Below are positions 12,238 through 27,625 of a DNA stretch of 64,000 bases, one piece after another (positions within the stretch are counted from its first letter, which is position 1; every line of letters begins with the position of its first letter). Source of the stretch: Vitis vinifera (lineage: Eukaryota > Streptophyta > Magnoliopsida > Vitales > Vitaceae); assembly GCF_030704535.1 (NCBI RefSeq), contig NC_081823.1, forward strand, positions 22,503,001 to 22,567,000. Direction: 5' to 3'. Below the pieces are notes generated by a model. It made no database searches, was not told the DNA's origin, and saw only the letters and a program-made list of their open reading frames with translations. Made by a program: the position numbers and the translations under genes.

Positions 12238-14689
12238 CTACTTTGATCTCTGCCTCATCTTTCGGCGCTTCCTCTTCAGCCTCCTCATGCGCTTCTTCTT
12301 CCACTGTAATGGCAAGCAAATATGCAATTGCCTTAGTTTTCATCAAATAAAATCAATAAATTCAAGTACATTGCTCACCAAGGAATTCTTTGAATGAAGA
12401 TAGGCGATAAACATTACTTCCAAGTTAACATTAATCGAAAAACTTCAGGCAAAAAATAACAGTGCGTTTTTAGAAAATAAATATATAAAGATTCCCTAGA
12501 GCAACTTCTTATTTAAAGCTTTCACAAACGGCTGAAATAGTTTTACAATAACAACATCAATGGTGTCATCGGTCACTCAGTTGAGTTCTGAAGAAAGGAT
12601 TCAATCTAACAAGAACAAATTAAGCAACAAAGAGGGGACACCATGATGGTCAGGGAAGAGTTTAGCATGAAACAATTTCAGTAAAATCCTGGCAAATACC
12701 AATGGCAGTTCTATGCGTTTCATTTGAATAGGACCCAACTAATTGATCAACCAAATTCAGAAAATCCAACACTCAGATTTCCCCAAAGCTTGGTTGATCA
12801 ACAGGAAAAGTAAAAGGAAGTGTGGATATCAGAGGAAGGTGCAGAACCACTTATTTGATATCCATTTTCCAGCTAGAAATGACAACCTAGGACTTCCTCA
12901 ATCTTTTATGCTACAGTGGGTCATGGAGAAGTTGGAATTTCATCTCTTACAAATTTTACCATAAATTAAGCAGCTTCCAAAAGATGCTTTTGCTTACATA
13001 ATTTTTTTCCCATCTTACTTGATCTCATTTTTCCGAGATTCTGAATTCCTGAACAAGTTTCTGAACAACCAAATTAAGTTCAAAGGACACAAGAATGGAT
13101 TCCCATTCAACACTATTCACTAGGAGCCAAGCAAAACATTAAACTCTTAAGATGAAATGCTAATCCCCTTTTACTTCTTTTGCATGTTATCTCCTAGACA
13201 TGAGTGCAAAGTCAGTAATCACTTAATTCATAATGCAAAATCTGGATTGTGAAGTTAGAGCCTGTTTTGCAATGATTCTAGAAAATGTTTCCGGCCTTTT
13301 CTAAGGCTTGAAAGGATAAAAATTTTCAAGTGCTAGAAATGTTAGAAGAGTTTCCTAGAATCACTGCCAAATGGGCTTTTAGTAGGTGTTGAGAAATCAC
13401 TTCAGTAAGGTGTCTAGAAGCAACCCAATTCAATCATCTTTTCAATAGGAAGTACTGAAAGAAAGAATTAGGAAATTGAAGAAAAAATGCTCTTGATTCG
13501 ATCAATGATACCCATACAAAGTTTAACCGAAATCACAACCAAGGCGCAAATCCTTTAAAAAGGATATTGATTATCTGATCAATATTATACATAACACAAT
13601 CTTCAAAAATAAAACCATTGAAAAAAAAAATCAATATCATTTTTTCTTGGTTTTCCAATATCATTCAATATAAATCTTAATTCTCTGCTTGGTTACTGGG
13701 AAAGGAAGGAGGAAAAAAGGAATCCAACATTTTCAATCTTAGATTACATTTTGAAATAAATAATATCCCACTACACAAGTGAGCCTCACAAAAGTAAAAG
13801 ACAAAAGACTACATACAAAATGTTTTGTTCTTTCAATTTTCCCAGCAACCAAACAGTGCTCCAGATCCTGGGAAATCTCAAGCCAAGAGAAGCCAAGATA
13901 CCAGCTTCTTCTTGAGAAATACCAGACTAACATAATACTAAAAACAATCACCATTTAATAACCTAAAATAGACCTCCAGTCCAAGGAGGGCGACTATGAT
14001 ATCAAATTTTCACCATACAAATAGCTCCGACCACCTAGGTGACTGAAAAAACTAAAAGATAAAAGATAGCGCCCAAAAATCAATTTGTTTTCGGTTTCTT
14101 CAGAACCTAAACTGGGTCCAAAGGCTGGAAAACCCAAACAATTGACACTCCCAGCTTCTACTTTTTCTTCAGTAATCCTAGGATGCTATAATACTAAAAA
14201 ATAAAATCACAATCAGAAAACCTAAAAAGGGGCTTCAGATCTAAACCAAATGGTTCAAATAGTTGGAGCTCAAAGTTCCGGCATCCGAGCACCGGAGCTG
14301 GCAGCAAAGCCATCGGCATTTGGTTGCTCCAAAAATACAAGACCTTAATACTCTGTTTGGTTACAGAGAAAATAACGCGAAAGAAAAAAGATTTCAGCCT
14401 ATTTTCATTAAAAATTAACAATATCCAAAAACCCCTTTTCCGCTTAATTTTCTCAGTATCCAAGCAGGTCTAAAGGCTAGAAAATTTCAAGCACAACTGA
14501 AACGCCCACAGCCATTGTTACGAAACCTCATATGAGCCTCCAGATCTAACCCAAATGATTCATTTTAAAGAAGATAATACAAGGATTACAATAAGCACAA
14601 AAAGCTTCTCGCTATTTGAGAGCGAAGAAATACAGTTACTGAAAAAACCACAAAAGAAAAAAGGAGAGGTTGTTTACCTTAGCTCTCAT
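12238..14689 (-). CDS. RPL41: 60S ribosomal protein eL41 (RPL41), two exons
   Basis: A 25-codon gene in two coding exons. Exon 1 (14678-14689) reads ATG AGA GCT AAG (MRAK) and is followed by a GTAAAC donor. Exon 2 (12238-12303) starts after an ATTACAG acceptor with WKKKRMRRLKRK and ends MRQRSK then TAG. The joined protein matches the nearly invariant eukaryotic eL41, the smallest ribosomal protein, an Arg/Lys-rich helix at the subunit interface of the 80S ribosome. The intron is 2,374 nt (12304-14677) and splits the frame after codon 4 in phase 0, so almost the whole gene is intron. Both splice sites fit consensus, and no other frame gives the conserved peptide. Too short for ordinary ORF calling. 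A telo-box and a TATA-like element sit upstream. Confidence 0.96.
13258..13381. repeat. Small hAT-like MITE in the eL41 intron
   Basis: The ends 'agcctgttttgcaatgattc' and, at the other side, 'gaatcactgccaaatgggct' are imperfect inverted repeats of each other, about 24 bp long, enclosing about 75 bp. The same 'gtgattctagaa... tgctagaatcact' pattern recurs in the pair at 21455-21700, so this is a family. No clear 8-bp target duplication is left. Confidence 0.55.
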
Positions 14690-14767
14690 GGCGACTCGCT
14701 CTTTGACTCAGCAGGCCGATTACAAATCCCCAGCTCTGAATATAGCTACCAGACGCCCCTTCTTTGA

Positions 14768-14808
14768 TATTTATAGGGCTAGGGCTCCAGAGTCTCAAAA
14801 CCCTAATC
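14768..14808 (-). promoter_or_regulatory. eL41 core promoter: TATA-like box and telo-box
   Basis: On the minus strand, CCCTATAAATATC lies at about 14767-14779, roughly 80 bp upstream of the eL41 start codon. A telo-box, AAACCCTAA on the plus strand, lies at 14798-14806, just upstream of it. Telo-boxes near the start of transcription are characteristic of plant ribosomal-protein and translation-factor genes, where they act with site II motifs. The assignment rests on position and motif only. Confidence 0.6.
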
Positions 14809-14939
14809 CTAAGGGCATTTTAGTCATTTACTATATTTTCGACAGCAACGAACCCTCCCCCATGGAAGCGGTTCAAATCTTAAACCGGACTCTCCGGTTG
14901 AACCGGATCAAATGTTAAAACCCATACAAATTAAAAGGT

Positions 14940-16380
14940 ATGTAAATTCTTCATAGAAAAATATATATATATTTTTTGCTTAAATCTAAGAAAAAATAAT
15001 TTTTTAAGAGTAGTTTTTAAAAATAGTCTTTAATGTTTTTAGAAATAAAATTGCTTTTGGATGTTGAATTCCAAAAAAAATGTTGGATTGAGTTATTAGA
15101 ATAAGTAAAACAAAAAACTTGTTTGTAAGTTTTTTTTTTTTAAATTGAGTGTTTTTTTTCAATTAATTTGATTTTATAAATATAAATAATTTTTAGATTT
15201 AGACTTCATTCAAATTTAAAACAATTCTATCATTTTTTAATTTTTAAATAATTATAAATGATGGAAATACATTCAATGCCTGATAGAGATGTGGTGGGGA
15301 CATTTTTAAGGTGTGACAAATTATTTTAAAATTGTGGTCTTGATCAATAAGTCAAAGGGTTTTGAGTTATATAAGTTTTTATGTCACCACAACTTAAAAT
15401 TTGATAATTGAAAAGTTCAAAAAATGATAAAAATTATTAAAATATATTTATAAATAAATATGTTTAAATCATTAAATTTATATCATATTATTAAATCTAA
15501 ATCCATATTATTTAGTAATATTTTACTGTTAACATATAAAATAATACTTCATTACCAAATAAAATAAAATATTACCAAACCTTATTCAAATCATATAATG
15601 TCATTAGAATTTATATTATATACCATATATGTTACTATTACCATGTAAATAACGATATGATTTTATTCAATATTCTTATTACACATTTGATAAAACATTT
15701 TTTTAGATCCTTTCTTTACAAATTGTCTCAATAATTTATCATACTATCTTGGATTTAGTGTTACAAATTACAATATCCACTCTTCCTTTTTATCTTTCTC
15801 ATCAATACAATTATGAAAGAATAAGATTTCATATTTAATTTAATTTCTCAATATTCTCATCAAATAAATAAAAAATATCCCAAAAAACAAATAAAAAATT
15901 ATAAATTCAAGAATATATTTATTAAAATAACACATAAAATAGAAAAAATTAAGTTATTTTTTGTGCAAAAGATTAGGTCAAAATAAGCAAGAATTTTTAT
16001 AAAAGTGAAATTGGTGTTGAAAAATGGGGTGAGAATGTTTTAATAAAATGAAGTTATTGAAAAAAGTATTAACATTTATTATAAAATTATTTTAAAAAGT
16101 ATTAACATTTATTTTGTAATGTATATTAGTATCTAAAAAAAGTTAATTTCATAAACAATAAACAAAATTTGAAATAAACAATTTTTTTTTATAAATAAAT
16201 ACAAAAAAAATTATAAAATTCATTTTAGTGTCCATACTTATGTAAATTTTTTTTTTCACATAAAATTAGTTTTTTAGGAGGGACAAACTTGTATTTTTCA
16301 TTTTTAAAATTCTTAAATAAATCAAAGTGTTGTAAAATGAGGATAAATGCAATGCAATTCATAGTGGAGATAAAATATAT
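14940..16380. other. AT-rich intergenic, no gene
   Basis: Very AT-rich DNA with runs of A and T and no ORF of note. No known element ends were recognised. A short 'tatatatata' tract near 16387-16402 closes it. Confidence 0.5.
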
Positions 16381-16439
16381 ATTACTTTAACAATATATAT
16401 ATATGGAAGGAAGGAATTAGAGAAGAGAGTTGAGAGAAT

Positions 16440-17740
16440 GAGATAAAGGGAGAAATTTCTTTCTTGCTTGGAGGTACATATTATAGGGAATGGGAAGCCC
16501 GGTCATAGACTTTCCAAATTGCTTCCATTAATATTCCCATTAATGAATATTAATGAAATTCATAAATAACATTAATGGTTTCCATTAATGAGTATTAATA
16601 GAAGTCATAAATAATATTTAGTTAACATTTATTATAATTAATGTGTTGACATTCATCACTTTAATTATAACACTCTCCTTTGGATGTCCATCACAATAAA
16701 AGAATATGCTTCATTAAAACCTTGCTAGTAAAAAACCCTATGGGGAAAACTTAGCGAAGGAAAAAAAGTATAATATTTTATAATTCTTTAAGTTGCTTTT
16801 AGTATGTTAAGATTGCCTCATTAAAAACCTTGTCAGTAAAATCCAATGGGACAAAACCTGGACAAGAGAAAAAGAGTACAATACACTAACACTCTTTTAC
16901 AAGCATACTCCTTTTCATGTTGATATCCTTGAGTTGACGCATTCCAATCTTCAATATTAACTTCTTGAATGTTAAGGTTGACAATGACTTTGTGAATAAA
17001 TCTGCTAGATTTTCACTTAAGTGTATTTGTTGCACATCAATTTCACCACTCTTTTGGAGTTCATGTGTATAAAAGATTTTTGGTGAAATGCGTTTAGTTC
17101 TATCTCCTTTAACATAACCCCATTTTATCTATGCAATGCACGTAACATTATCTTCAAATAATATTGTCGAGTCACCTTTGATAGAAGAGAGTCCACATGC
17201 TTCCTGAATATGTTGGATCATAGATCTCAACCATATACATTCACGACTTGCTTCATGAATTGCTAGTATTTCTTAATGGTTTGATGATGTAGTCACCATT
17301 GTTTGTTTGACAGATCTCCATGAAATAATATTACTATTGCAATTAAACACATACCCTATTTGTGACCTACCTTTATGTGGATCCGAAAGATATCCTGCAT
17401 TTGCATATCCAAACAATTATTGTTTTAATTCCCTTAAGTAAAATAGACTCATATCAGTATTTTCGCGAAGATAATGCAGTATATGTTTGATACAATTCCA
17501 ATGTCTTTGAGTTGAAGCGGAACTGTATCTTACTAATAAATTGACAGAAAAAGCAATGTCTAGACATGTACAATTGGCAAGATACATAAGTGAATTAATA
17601 ACACAAAGATATGGTACTTTAGGACCAAGTAATTCTTGATTTTTTTTTTTTTTTGCAAAGAGGAAATGTATCTTTTTTCACATCAAGTGATCAGACAACA
17701 ATTGGAGAACTTAAAGGATGTGTTTTATATATAGAGGAAA
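16440..17740 (-). mobile_element. Copia element relic: RT/RNase H end plus 3' LTR region
   Basis: On the minus strand, from about 17640 down to 16930, translation gives decayed Copia RT-tail and RNase H sequence: a YLCVINSLMYLANCT-like block, AGYLSDPHKGRSQIGYVF, a KQTMVTTSSNHxEILA block, and IDVQQIHLSENLADLFTKSL. Several in-frame stops interrupt it. The DNA beyond (16440-16930), with a 'gagtgtaacatt'-like and 'attaatg' repeat-rich sequence, is where the LTR should lie. Upstream gag, protease and integrase are missing. Confidence 0.8.
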
Positions 17741-18840
17741 TTGAATCAATTAAAACTTTCAATTTGTTATTTTTCTTGAAATATTTTTTAAAGAGTTGAG
17801 GGTACAAGAGAAATAGTTTTTTAACTGAGTATTATGTATTTAGTTTTAAGATTGATCCAAATTTAAGTAAGATTGATTTATTTATTGCTAGATCTTTTTT
17901 GGTCGTTAGATCAAGGTATCTCTTTCTTATTTAATCAAAATGTTTCCAATTTAGGAAGAGGAAAATTAGAGAATCCTAGCAATTGTCTTTCATTCCCTTG
18001 AAGCTCCCTCTCCTCATTCCGAATTGGGAGTATTTAGTTTTTGAGAAAATCCTTCTTACCTTGATTTCCATATTGTTTTTCAATTAGATTTTCTTCAAAA
18101 ATAGGTTGATTCATATAATTCATTCATCTCTCATTTTCTCATTTATTTGGTTTTAGATGAAACCCATTTTCTTCTTATGCCAATTCAAGAAGAGACTGAT
18201 ATTGAGTTTAGTGTGAACTTTTAAGTGTGTTAAAAAAGAAAAGGGTATAAAACTAAAGTTGAAAGGTGTTAATCAAGTAGTTCGAGAAGGACAAGTAGAC
18301 TTGAGTTAGGTAAAACTTTGTACTCAATTGGTTCAATGGAAGTTTTTTTATCTTTTATAGGCTCATGGTTTTTGATATCTTAGGAGATTTTCTATGTAAA
18401 AATTTTGTGGTATCATCTCTCTCTCATTCTTCTCTTTTGTTCATTTCCATTTATTGATCTTAATTTCATACTTGGGCATGTATATTGGATGGATGAAAAA
18501 ATTGAGTTGAAATGAGTTCGGATCCTTTGGAAATCTTGAATAATTTTCTATTCAATTTGATTAAAATAACAAGTAGTAATTAGAAATGTGTTGAGGAGTT
18601 AATTGTTCTCATGAATTTAGGTTGGGGAGTGTTGATTCATTTTTCATGTGAATTGAATTTATAAAATGTCAGGAGAATGTTGTTGCATTCATATTTGTAT
18701 GTGATTTTTATTCATTGTTGAAAAGTATTGGAATAAAGGAATATAAGTTATGAGAAATTCCAAGAAAAAATTATATATGTTGGGGAATCATTTTTGAATT
18801 TGTAAAAAAACATCTATTCAACCCCCTAGGTGTAGTCAAT
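17740..18840 (+). repeat. Copia LTR-like block, copy A part 1 (SIRE/Maximus type, tentative)
   Basis: About 570 bp (17740-18310) matches 25405-25935 closely in order and wording, with many small differences. It continues through 'tcaatggaag', 'ggctcatggtttttgatatc' and finally 'tcaaccccctaggtgtag' near 18820, phrases I associate with Maximus/SIRE-type Copia LTRs. No coding domain follows. The class assignment is from memory of the family. Confidence 0.5.
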
Positions 18841-19529
18841 CATTGAAATTCATCCTAAAAAAATGTAAGATAATAATTGAAACAAAGTTAGGAAGAGTTG
18901 ATATGATTTGATGAGTCACTTGGTCACAAATTGCCCTAATACTATTAATGTCTCCTTATATACATTGTTAATGAACAATAGTTGTTCCAAGATACAATCC
19001 TAATGTTGGCTCATAGTAATGTCTTCTTTATAGGCATGTGCATAGGAAGACTACAAAAAACCTATTCACAATCTAGTTGTTAAAAAAAAATATGAAGATT
19101 CAAAAGAAGAAGAAGATGATCTCTTTAATATTTTTATTATATATTTCCAAAATAAAGGAAACATTTTACAGAGTGAAAGTATGCTTGTTGTTTGACTTTA
19201 ACATGTCACACCCAAAGTATTGATATGAGACTTGATTCCAAGCTGGTTAGTTCTATTTATGTTTATATACTAGTGTCTTGATTCTCATGAGGGTTACTAG
19301 GGAACAACCCGACCTATTCCCATAATCACAACCTTATGAAGACTCTCATTTAGGTGTTATCCAAGCGTACTTGTGATATGTACCTCATAGGATTTCATGT
19401 CTTAGGCTCATTCAAGGAGATACATTTCCTCACATCAAATTAAAAGAATTATCATCAAAGAGATGAGGAGTAGACTCGGTCCTAAAAAATAGTGCTATTA
19501 AGTCAAGCAGAGTATATATTTTTTTGTCA

Positions 19530-20965
19530 ATTAAATCTTTTTCATGGTATCTCTAATCATAAAGGTTGGGTTACCCATAGACCTAAATTTTTCACATGCA
19601 TTCCTACTCGATGGCAAGACACATTTTTATTATGAAAAAATTATTTTTGAAAAATTTGGAGTCGCCACTTATTTTTATTTATTTTTAAAAAGAAAAATAA
19701 AATAAGAAAAAAAAAACGTTGTGTGACTCATTTTAAAAATTGGAAAAACATGTTTGTGAAAACTAAGTCCAAGTCCAGGGTCAGGTTACTTACTGAGAAG
19801 GTATCATAGGGTGACACCCCTCTAAGCCGTAAAAGAAAGCCTCTACTAAACAAGTGGAAAGAACTAAGACAATTGACTAATAGACCAATGGATATCAAGA
19901 TATAACGACAAGAATATACAAGAAGACAATGGTGATAACAAACAAGAGCATAGAACATCTAAAGCAAGGCATGCCTATCAAAAGAATCAAATAAATGAAG
20001 ATGGAAGGAAGTGTACCTCAATGATGTCCAAAGTAGGTCTATGTGCTTACATGAGGAAAAAGAGGGTAAGTTTACAAGCATATAAGAGATCAAATATCAA
20101 ACTAAGAGCCAAAAAATATATACAACGTGTACACAAATAAAATCTAAGAGTTAAAAGATGGTTGAACTAACATCAAGGTAAACTAATATACACTAATCAT
20201 GCAAAAGGATCATAATAGGACAACAAGTATGCAATCACAAAAAAAATTCAAATAAAATAGCTAAAGGGGAGTTATAACAAAGGGAAGCTTTTTTAACATG
20301 TATAAGATGTCAATAATACAAATCAAGGGTTAAAAAAGGTCAAAAGCATTCAAAAAGAGATTGGATTAGTAAGTTTATACAAGAAATACAAAACCTAGAT
20401 AATAAGTAGGTACTTATAAAATAAATCTAAATAAAATAGTTAGAGGTGAGATAAAATCCAAAAAAATAAAATAAAATTATACAACATCCTCAAAGTGTTT
20501 AAAATACAACCCTAAGGCTCAAAGATTCTAAAAATGCACTAGTTATCTTAGATTTCACTAAACATCTTATTGCTCAGAAACAGGGTAGAATAACAAGACA
20601 TACAAAATTGAATTATTTGACAAGCTTATAAGTAAGATAAAATAAAATAAAATTCTACAGCATATTTGAAGTGTTGAAAATGTATGATAAATTTCTATAA
20701 AGCTCAAACATGCATCAATTATCCTAGATTTTGAAGAACAATTCACAGTTCTAGATTTAGGTTAGCATAGTAAGCATTGAAAGATGAAATTAATTCTCAA
20801 CCTTAAAAAATAATTTTTGAATAAAAAAAAGCCCAAAACCTTATTTAAGAAGTCTAGAACATAGAAAAAAATATAAAAAATAATTAAAACCTCATGAGAT
20901 AGGGTTTATGTGAAAAAACATTTAAGGTATTAAAAACATGACAAAATTTGGGCACTTGGAAAATC
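19530..20965 (+). repeat. Gypsy-like LTR-derived repeat, copy A part 2
   Basis: Runs from 'ttcatggtatctctaatca' to about 'caaatataatta'. It aligns by eye with 25945-27260 plus 29336-29425, where the counterpart is split by organellar DNA. Landmarks in order are 'gagtcgccacttattttt' (19667), 'gtcaggttacttactgagaa', 'ggcatgcctatcaaaag', a series of short A-rich phrases, and 'cctcatgagatagggttta' (20891). It has no ORF. The stretch 18840-19530 has no counterpart in copy B. Confidence 0.65.
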
Positions 20966-21454
20966 AAATATAATTAGAAATTTAGACATTTTAAAATTAT
21001 TTAATTTTTATATAATGAAAATAAGTTAAATAAATCTAAAAAAACATATAAAAATTATTTATTGATTTTGAATGCATTTATTATCAATTGAGATTATTGT
21101 TTCTAAAGACAAACATCAATTGAGATGATTTTAACATCCTAATTGAAAGTGCTTGAGGAGAAGACCTTAGTCAAGCTGAGCAAGGTTGTGAAATTATTGG
21201 AAGTCCTTTCCTTATTATCTCAAAGATATAGTCTGTGATTCGTAATGTTTTTACTCGAAGCATTTTTAATAGATGTGTTTTATTTGAAAGTGTTTTTATA
21301 AGAATCACCTATGAAGTGTTTTTCTAGAAAATGCTATAAATGATTTTTCATATTTTTTAAAAGTGTTTTCTAAATTTTTTCAAATACCATTTTTTTTTCA
21401 GAAGCATTTTCAAGGCTAAAAGCATTTCTTAGAATCACTGTCAAAACCAACTCT

Positions 21455-21702
21455 TAGAGTGCATTTAGCGGTGATTCTGTAAAGTGTTTTTTGTCTTTCT
21501 AACACTTAAAATTTTTCATTTTTTAAGTTTTAGAAATGCTAGAATCACTTCTCAAAATCATTGTCAAACGCACTCTAAAAGTGTATTTGGTAGTGACTCT
21601 AGAAAACGTTTTTAGTCTTTTTAACACTTGAATAATAAATTTTTTTAAGTGTTAGAAAGGTTAGAAGCGCTTTCTAAAATCATTGTCAAACAAGCTCTAA
21701 GT
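21455..21702. repeat. Two adjacent hAT-like MITE copies
   Basis: Two head-to-tail units of about 123 bp. The first runs from 'agagtgcatttagcggtgat' to 'atcattgtcaaacgcactct'; the second from 'aaagtgtatttggtagtgac' to 'atcattgtcaaacaagctct'. Each has inverted ends of about 20 bp and an internal 'aacactt...aagtgttag' stem. The region 21240-21450 upstream holds a third, more decayed relative ending in 'agaatcactgtcaaaacc'. Confidence 0.6.
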
Positions 21703-23743
<2,041 letters not shown>

Positions 23744-25400
23744 AGATGAAACATTTATGAGCAAGTTTAGTAGATGATCCATGATTTTTTTTTTTTTTTT
23801 GCCTTTTTCTGTAATGTTATTTCTATACTTTGTTTATTGATAATATATTTATATAAGAAGACCGCACCAGCCGATCCAACTAGTTAAACCGTCGACTGGA
23901 GAACGACAATGAACTTTCTAGTTCGATCCATCTCAATGAACCGTTTTGTGATCAAACCAACATTAAACCATTCAAAGACAAACCATTTGGTTTTTTGCAA
24001 ACCGGCCACACCTTAATTTTACAAATATTTGTTTACTATTTAAGAGGCCCATTATCCACCAGGCCCATTCCATGCCCAATACTTACAAAACTAAAACTAA
24101 TTATAAGTCATCTTTGGCCCAAGCCACTAGGCCCAATCCAATGACAAGAAAGCTTATAACATGTTTGGCTTAAATATAACACTTTTATTTGGGTCATGCT
24201 TTCAAGCCCAATTTGCTGGCTTGTTTGGGTTAAAGTTATGTTGGAAGGTATTTATAGAGCACATAGAGCACATAAAATTCATGTGCTTCCGATGTGGGAT
24301 TGGGAATGAGACTGATTAGAGGATTGCCTCTTGGCGCACAGAACTTTGAAGTCTTTGAACTTTGAACCATGAGCATTGCACCATAATGTTGTTAAAATAT
24401 ATATATATATAATAAGAATCTAAGATTAATGTTTTTATTTCAAATTTTTATCATATAAAATCTTTAAAAAAAATGTAATTATTTAAATTCCTGTTTATTT
24501 TTATAATAATAATTATAAAAAATAATATAAATTAATTAATATAATAATTTTAAAACAATAAAATACAAAGACAAAAGGATAAAATTAAATATTATAAATT
24601 TTTTCATCTTAAATATATCTTCATTCTTAAATATTACATATTTCTATTTAATAAAATTTAAAATATTAAACTTTATCATTTAATTTAATATACCAAATAT
24701 AAAAATCAAACATTATTAAAATTTGTAATTTTATATATTTTTAATTTTTATAATTATTTTTAATTTTATATAATATATAAATTATATATTTAATTATTTA
24801 TTACATCGTCGGTTCAACCACGGTTTGACCGCCGATCCAACCAGTAAACCGTGAACCGGTAATTTTTCTGGTTCAATGATCGGTCCGGTTCTGAAAACAT
24901 TGGTGTTGATTAAATATATTAAAAAGTAATTAATTTGTATCAAATATAAATGTTTGATGTGTAAGTAGCAGTAAAATAATATGGTAATTGGTATATGACA
25001 ATGGGCCAGGTTTGAGATGAGTCACCTTCATCCCAACACCATCCCATTTATTTAAAATAATTTTCATCTTCGTCACATTAAAAAAATTAAACGAGGAAGG
25101 GCATGTATGAACAATTCACATACCCACCCGCCTTGTTTAACCTTTTTTTTTTCTTTTTTTTATTTGAAAATTTTTAATTTTTTTAATTACATTAAAATAA
25201 ATATATTTTATAAATAATTATATTATTATAATTTTTATATAGGATTTTATTGAAAAGTATTATTATTATTATTATTATTATTATCGGTGTATTAAAAATA
25301 GGAAATACAAATTAAATTAGATTAATTTTTAAAATTAATTTTATATATAATCAGGTAGCACAGGTATGTATTTGAGGGTAAGGTATGTATATGAGGTTGT
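23744..25400. other. GST 3' flank and AT-rich repeat debris
   Basis: After the 3' UTR, two GC-richer patches with 'gccgatccaac..agt.aaaccg' wording (23868-23900 and 24830-24860) bracket an AT-rich core. They may be the remnants of one repeat. A (TTA)n microsatellite of about 30 bp lies at 25257-25286. There is no ORF. Confidence 0.35.
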
Positions 25401-25404
25401 AAAT

Positions 25405-27268
25405 GGATGAAATTAAATCAACCAAAATTTTCAATATCTTGTTTTTCTTGAAATACTTTTTAAAGAGTTGAGAAAACGAGCAATAGTTTTTAAATTGAAT
25501 GTTTATGTATTTAGTTTCAGGATCGATCCAGATTTAAGTAAGATTGATTTATCTATTACTAGATCTTTTTTAGTCATTAGATCAAGGTATGTCTTTCTTA
25601 TTTAACAAAAATGTTTCCAATTTAGGAAAAGGAACATTGGAGAATACTAGCAATATCTTTCACTCTCTTTAAGTTCCCTCTCTTCAAGTCAAATTGAGAG
25701 TATTTGGTTTCCGAGAAAATCCTTCTTAACTTGATTTACAAATTGTTTTTCAATTAGATTTTCTTCAAAAATAGGTTGATTCATATCATTCATTCATCTC
25801 TCATTTTCTCATTTACTTGGTTTTGAATGAAACCCATTTTCTTCTTGCTCGAATTCAAGAAGAGATTGGGATCAAGTTTAGTATGGACTTCAAGTGTGTT
25901 AAAAAAGAAAAGAGTGTAAAATTGAGTTAGGTTTTCTTGTTAGTTGAACTTTTTTCATGGTATCTCTAATCACAAAGGGTGGGTTACCTATGGACCTACA
26001 TTTTTCACATGCGTCATCACTCGATGCCGAGACTTGTTTTTTATTATGAAAAACTTATTTTTGAAAGAGTTAGAGTCGCCACTTATTTTTGTTTATTTTT
26101 AAAAGGGAAAACAAAAAAAAATTGAAACCCTAAGTGACTCATTTTTTAAAGGAAAAACATATCTACGAAAACTGAGTTCAAGTCTAAGGGTCAGGTTACT
26201 TATTGAGAAGGTATTATAAGGTGACACTCCTCTAAGTCGTAAAGAGGTCTCTATTAAACAAGTGGAAAAAACTAAGACAATTGACTAATAGACCAATGAA
26301 TATCAAGATATAACAACAAGAATATACAACAAGACAATGGTGATAACAAACAAGAGCATAGAACATCCAAAGCAAGGCATGCCTATCAAAAGAATCAAAT
26401 AAACAAAGATGGAAGGAAGTGTACCTTAGTGATGTCCAAAGTAGGTCCGTGTGCTTACATAAGGAAAATAGGGTTAGTTCACAAGCATATAAGAATCCAA
26501 CATCAAACTATGAGCCAAAAAAATATATATACAAGATGTACACAAATCAAATCAAGAGTCAAAATATGGTTAAACTAACATCAAGGTAGACTAATAAACA
26601 TTAATCATATAGGAGGATCAGAATAGGATAACAAGTATGTAATCACAAAATAAATTCAAATAAAATAGCTAAATGGGAGTTATAATACAAGGGGAAGTTT
26701 TTATAACATGTATAGGATGTCTATAATACAAATCAAGGGTTAAAAAAGGTCAAAAAAATTCAAAAAGGAGACTGGATTAGCAAGTTTATACAAGATATAC
26801 AGAACCTAGACAAGAAGTAGGTACTTATAAAATAAATCCAAATAAAATAGTTAAAGATGAGATAAAATCCAAAAAAAATTATACAATATCTTCAAAGTGT
26901 CTAAAAAAAATACAACCTAAAAGCCCAAAAATCCTAAAAAATGCACTAATTATCCCAGATTTCACTAGACATTTTATTGCTTAGAAATAAAATGGAACAA
27001 CAAGTCATGCAAAATGGAATTATTTGACAAGCTTATAGGTAACATAAAATTCTAAAAAAATAAAAATTCTATAGCATATTTGAAGTGTCTAAAACGTATG
27101 AAAATTTTCCATGAAGCTCAAACATGCACCAATTATCCAAAATTTTGAAAAACAATTCATAGTTCCATATTCAGGTCAGCATAATAAGCATTGAAAGATG
27201 AAATTAATTCTCAATCTTAGGAAATAATTTTTGAATAAAAAAATCTTAGGAAATAATTTTTGAATAAA
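25405..27268 (+). repeat. LTR-derived repeat, copy B (left part)
   Basis: Counterpart of copy A. 25405-25935 matches 17740-18310 and 25945-27260 matches 19530-20830, here fused without the 1.2 kb that separates them in copy A. At the right edge the phrase 'tcttaggaaataatttttga' is tandemly duplicated (about 27216-27267), immediately before the organellar insert. No coding sequence. Confidence 0.65.
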
Positions 27269-27489
27269 AGAACGAAGGAAAAAAAAAGAAATATTGTTTG
27301 TCCAAAATCAAAAAAAGAAACCTGCAATTTTTTTTCATCCCAAAGACCTCTTTTTCTTTTATTCCTATCCCGAAATAATGAATTGAGTTCGTGAGCTCTT
27401 CATTATGTCTTGAGAATACAGCTTATGTTCAACACATTTATCAACTCGCATGAAAACATATAGAATCAATACTATGTATAAATATTTTT

Positions 27490-27625
27490 CTATGGAAAAA
27501 TAGAGCATTTTGTCGAAGTCTTTGCTAATGATTTTCAGACAATCTTATGGTTGTTCAAGAATCCTTTCATGCATTATGTTAGGTATCAAGGAAAATCCAT
27601 TCTGGCTTCAAAAGGGGCGCCTCTT
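27490..27625 (+). pseudogene. matK: matK fragment (plastid-derived)
   Basis: Translation gives FVEVFANDF, an ILW-containing turn, and [19 protein letters not shown], ending at about GAPLL. This is the central part of plastid maturase K, encoded in the trnK intron. Only about 45 codons are recognisable; the sequence on both sides leaves matK. It is non-functional in this location. Confidence 0.85.
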
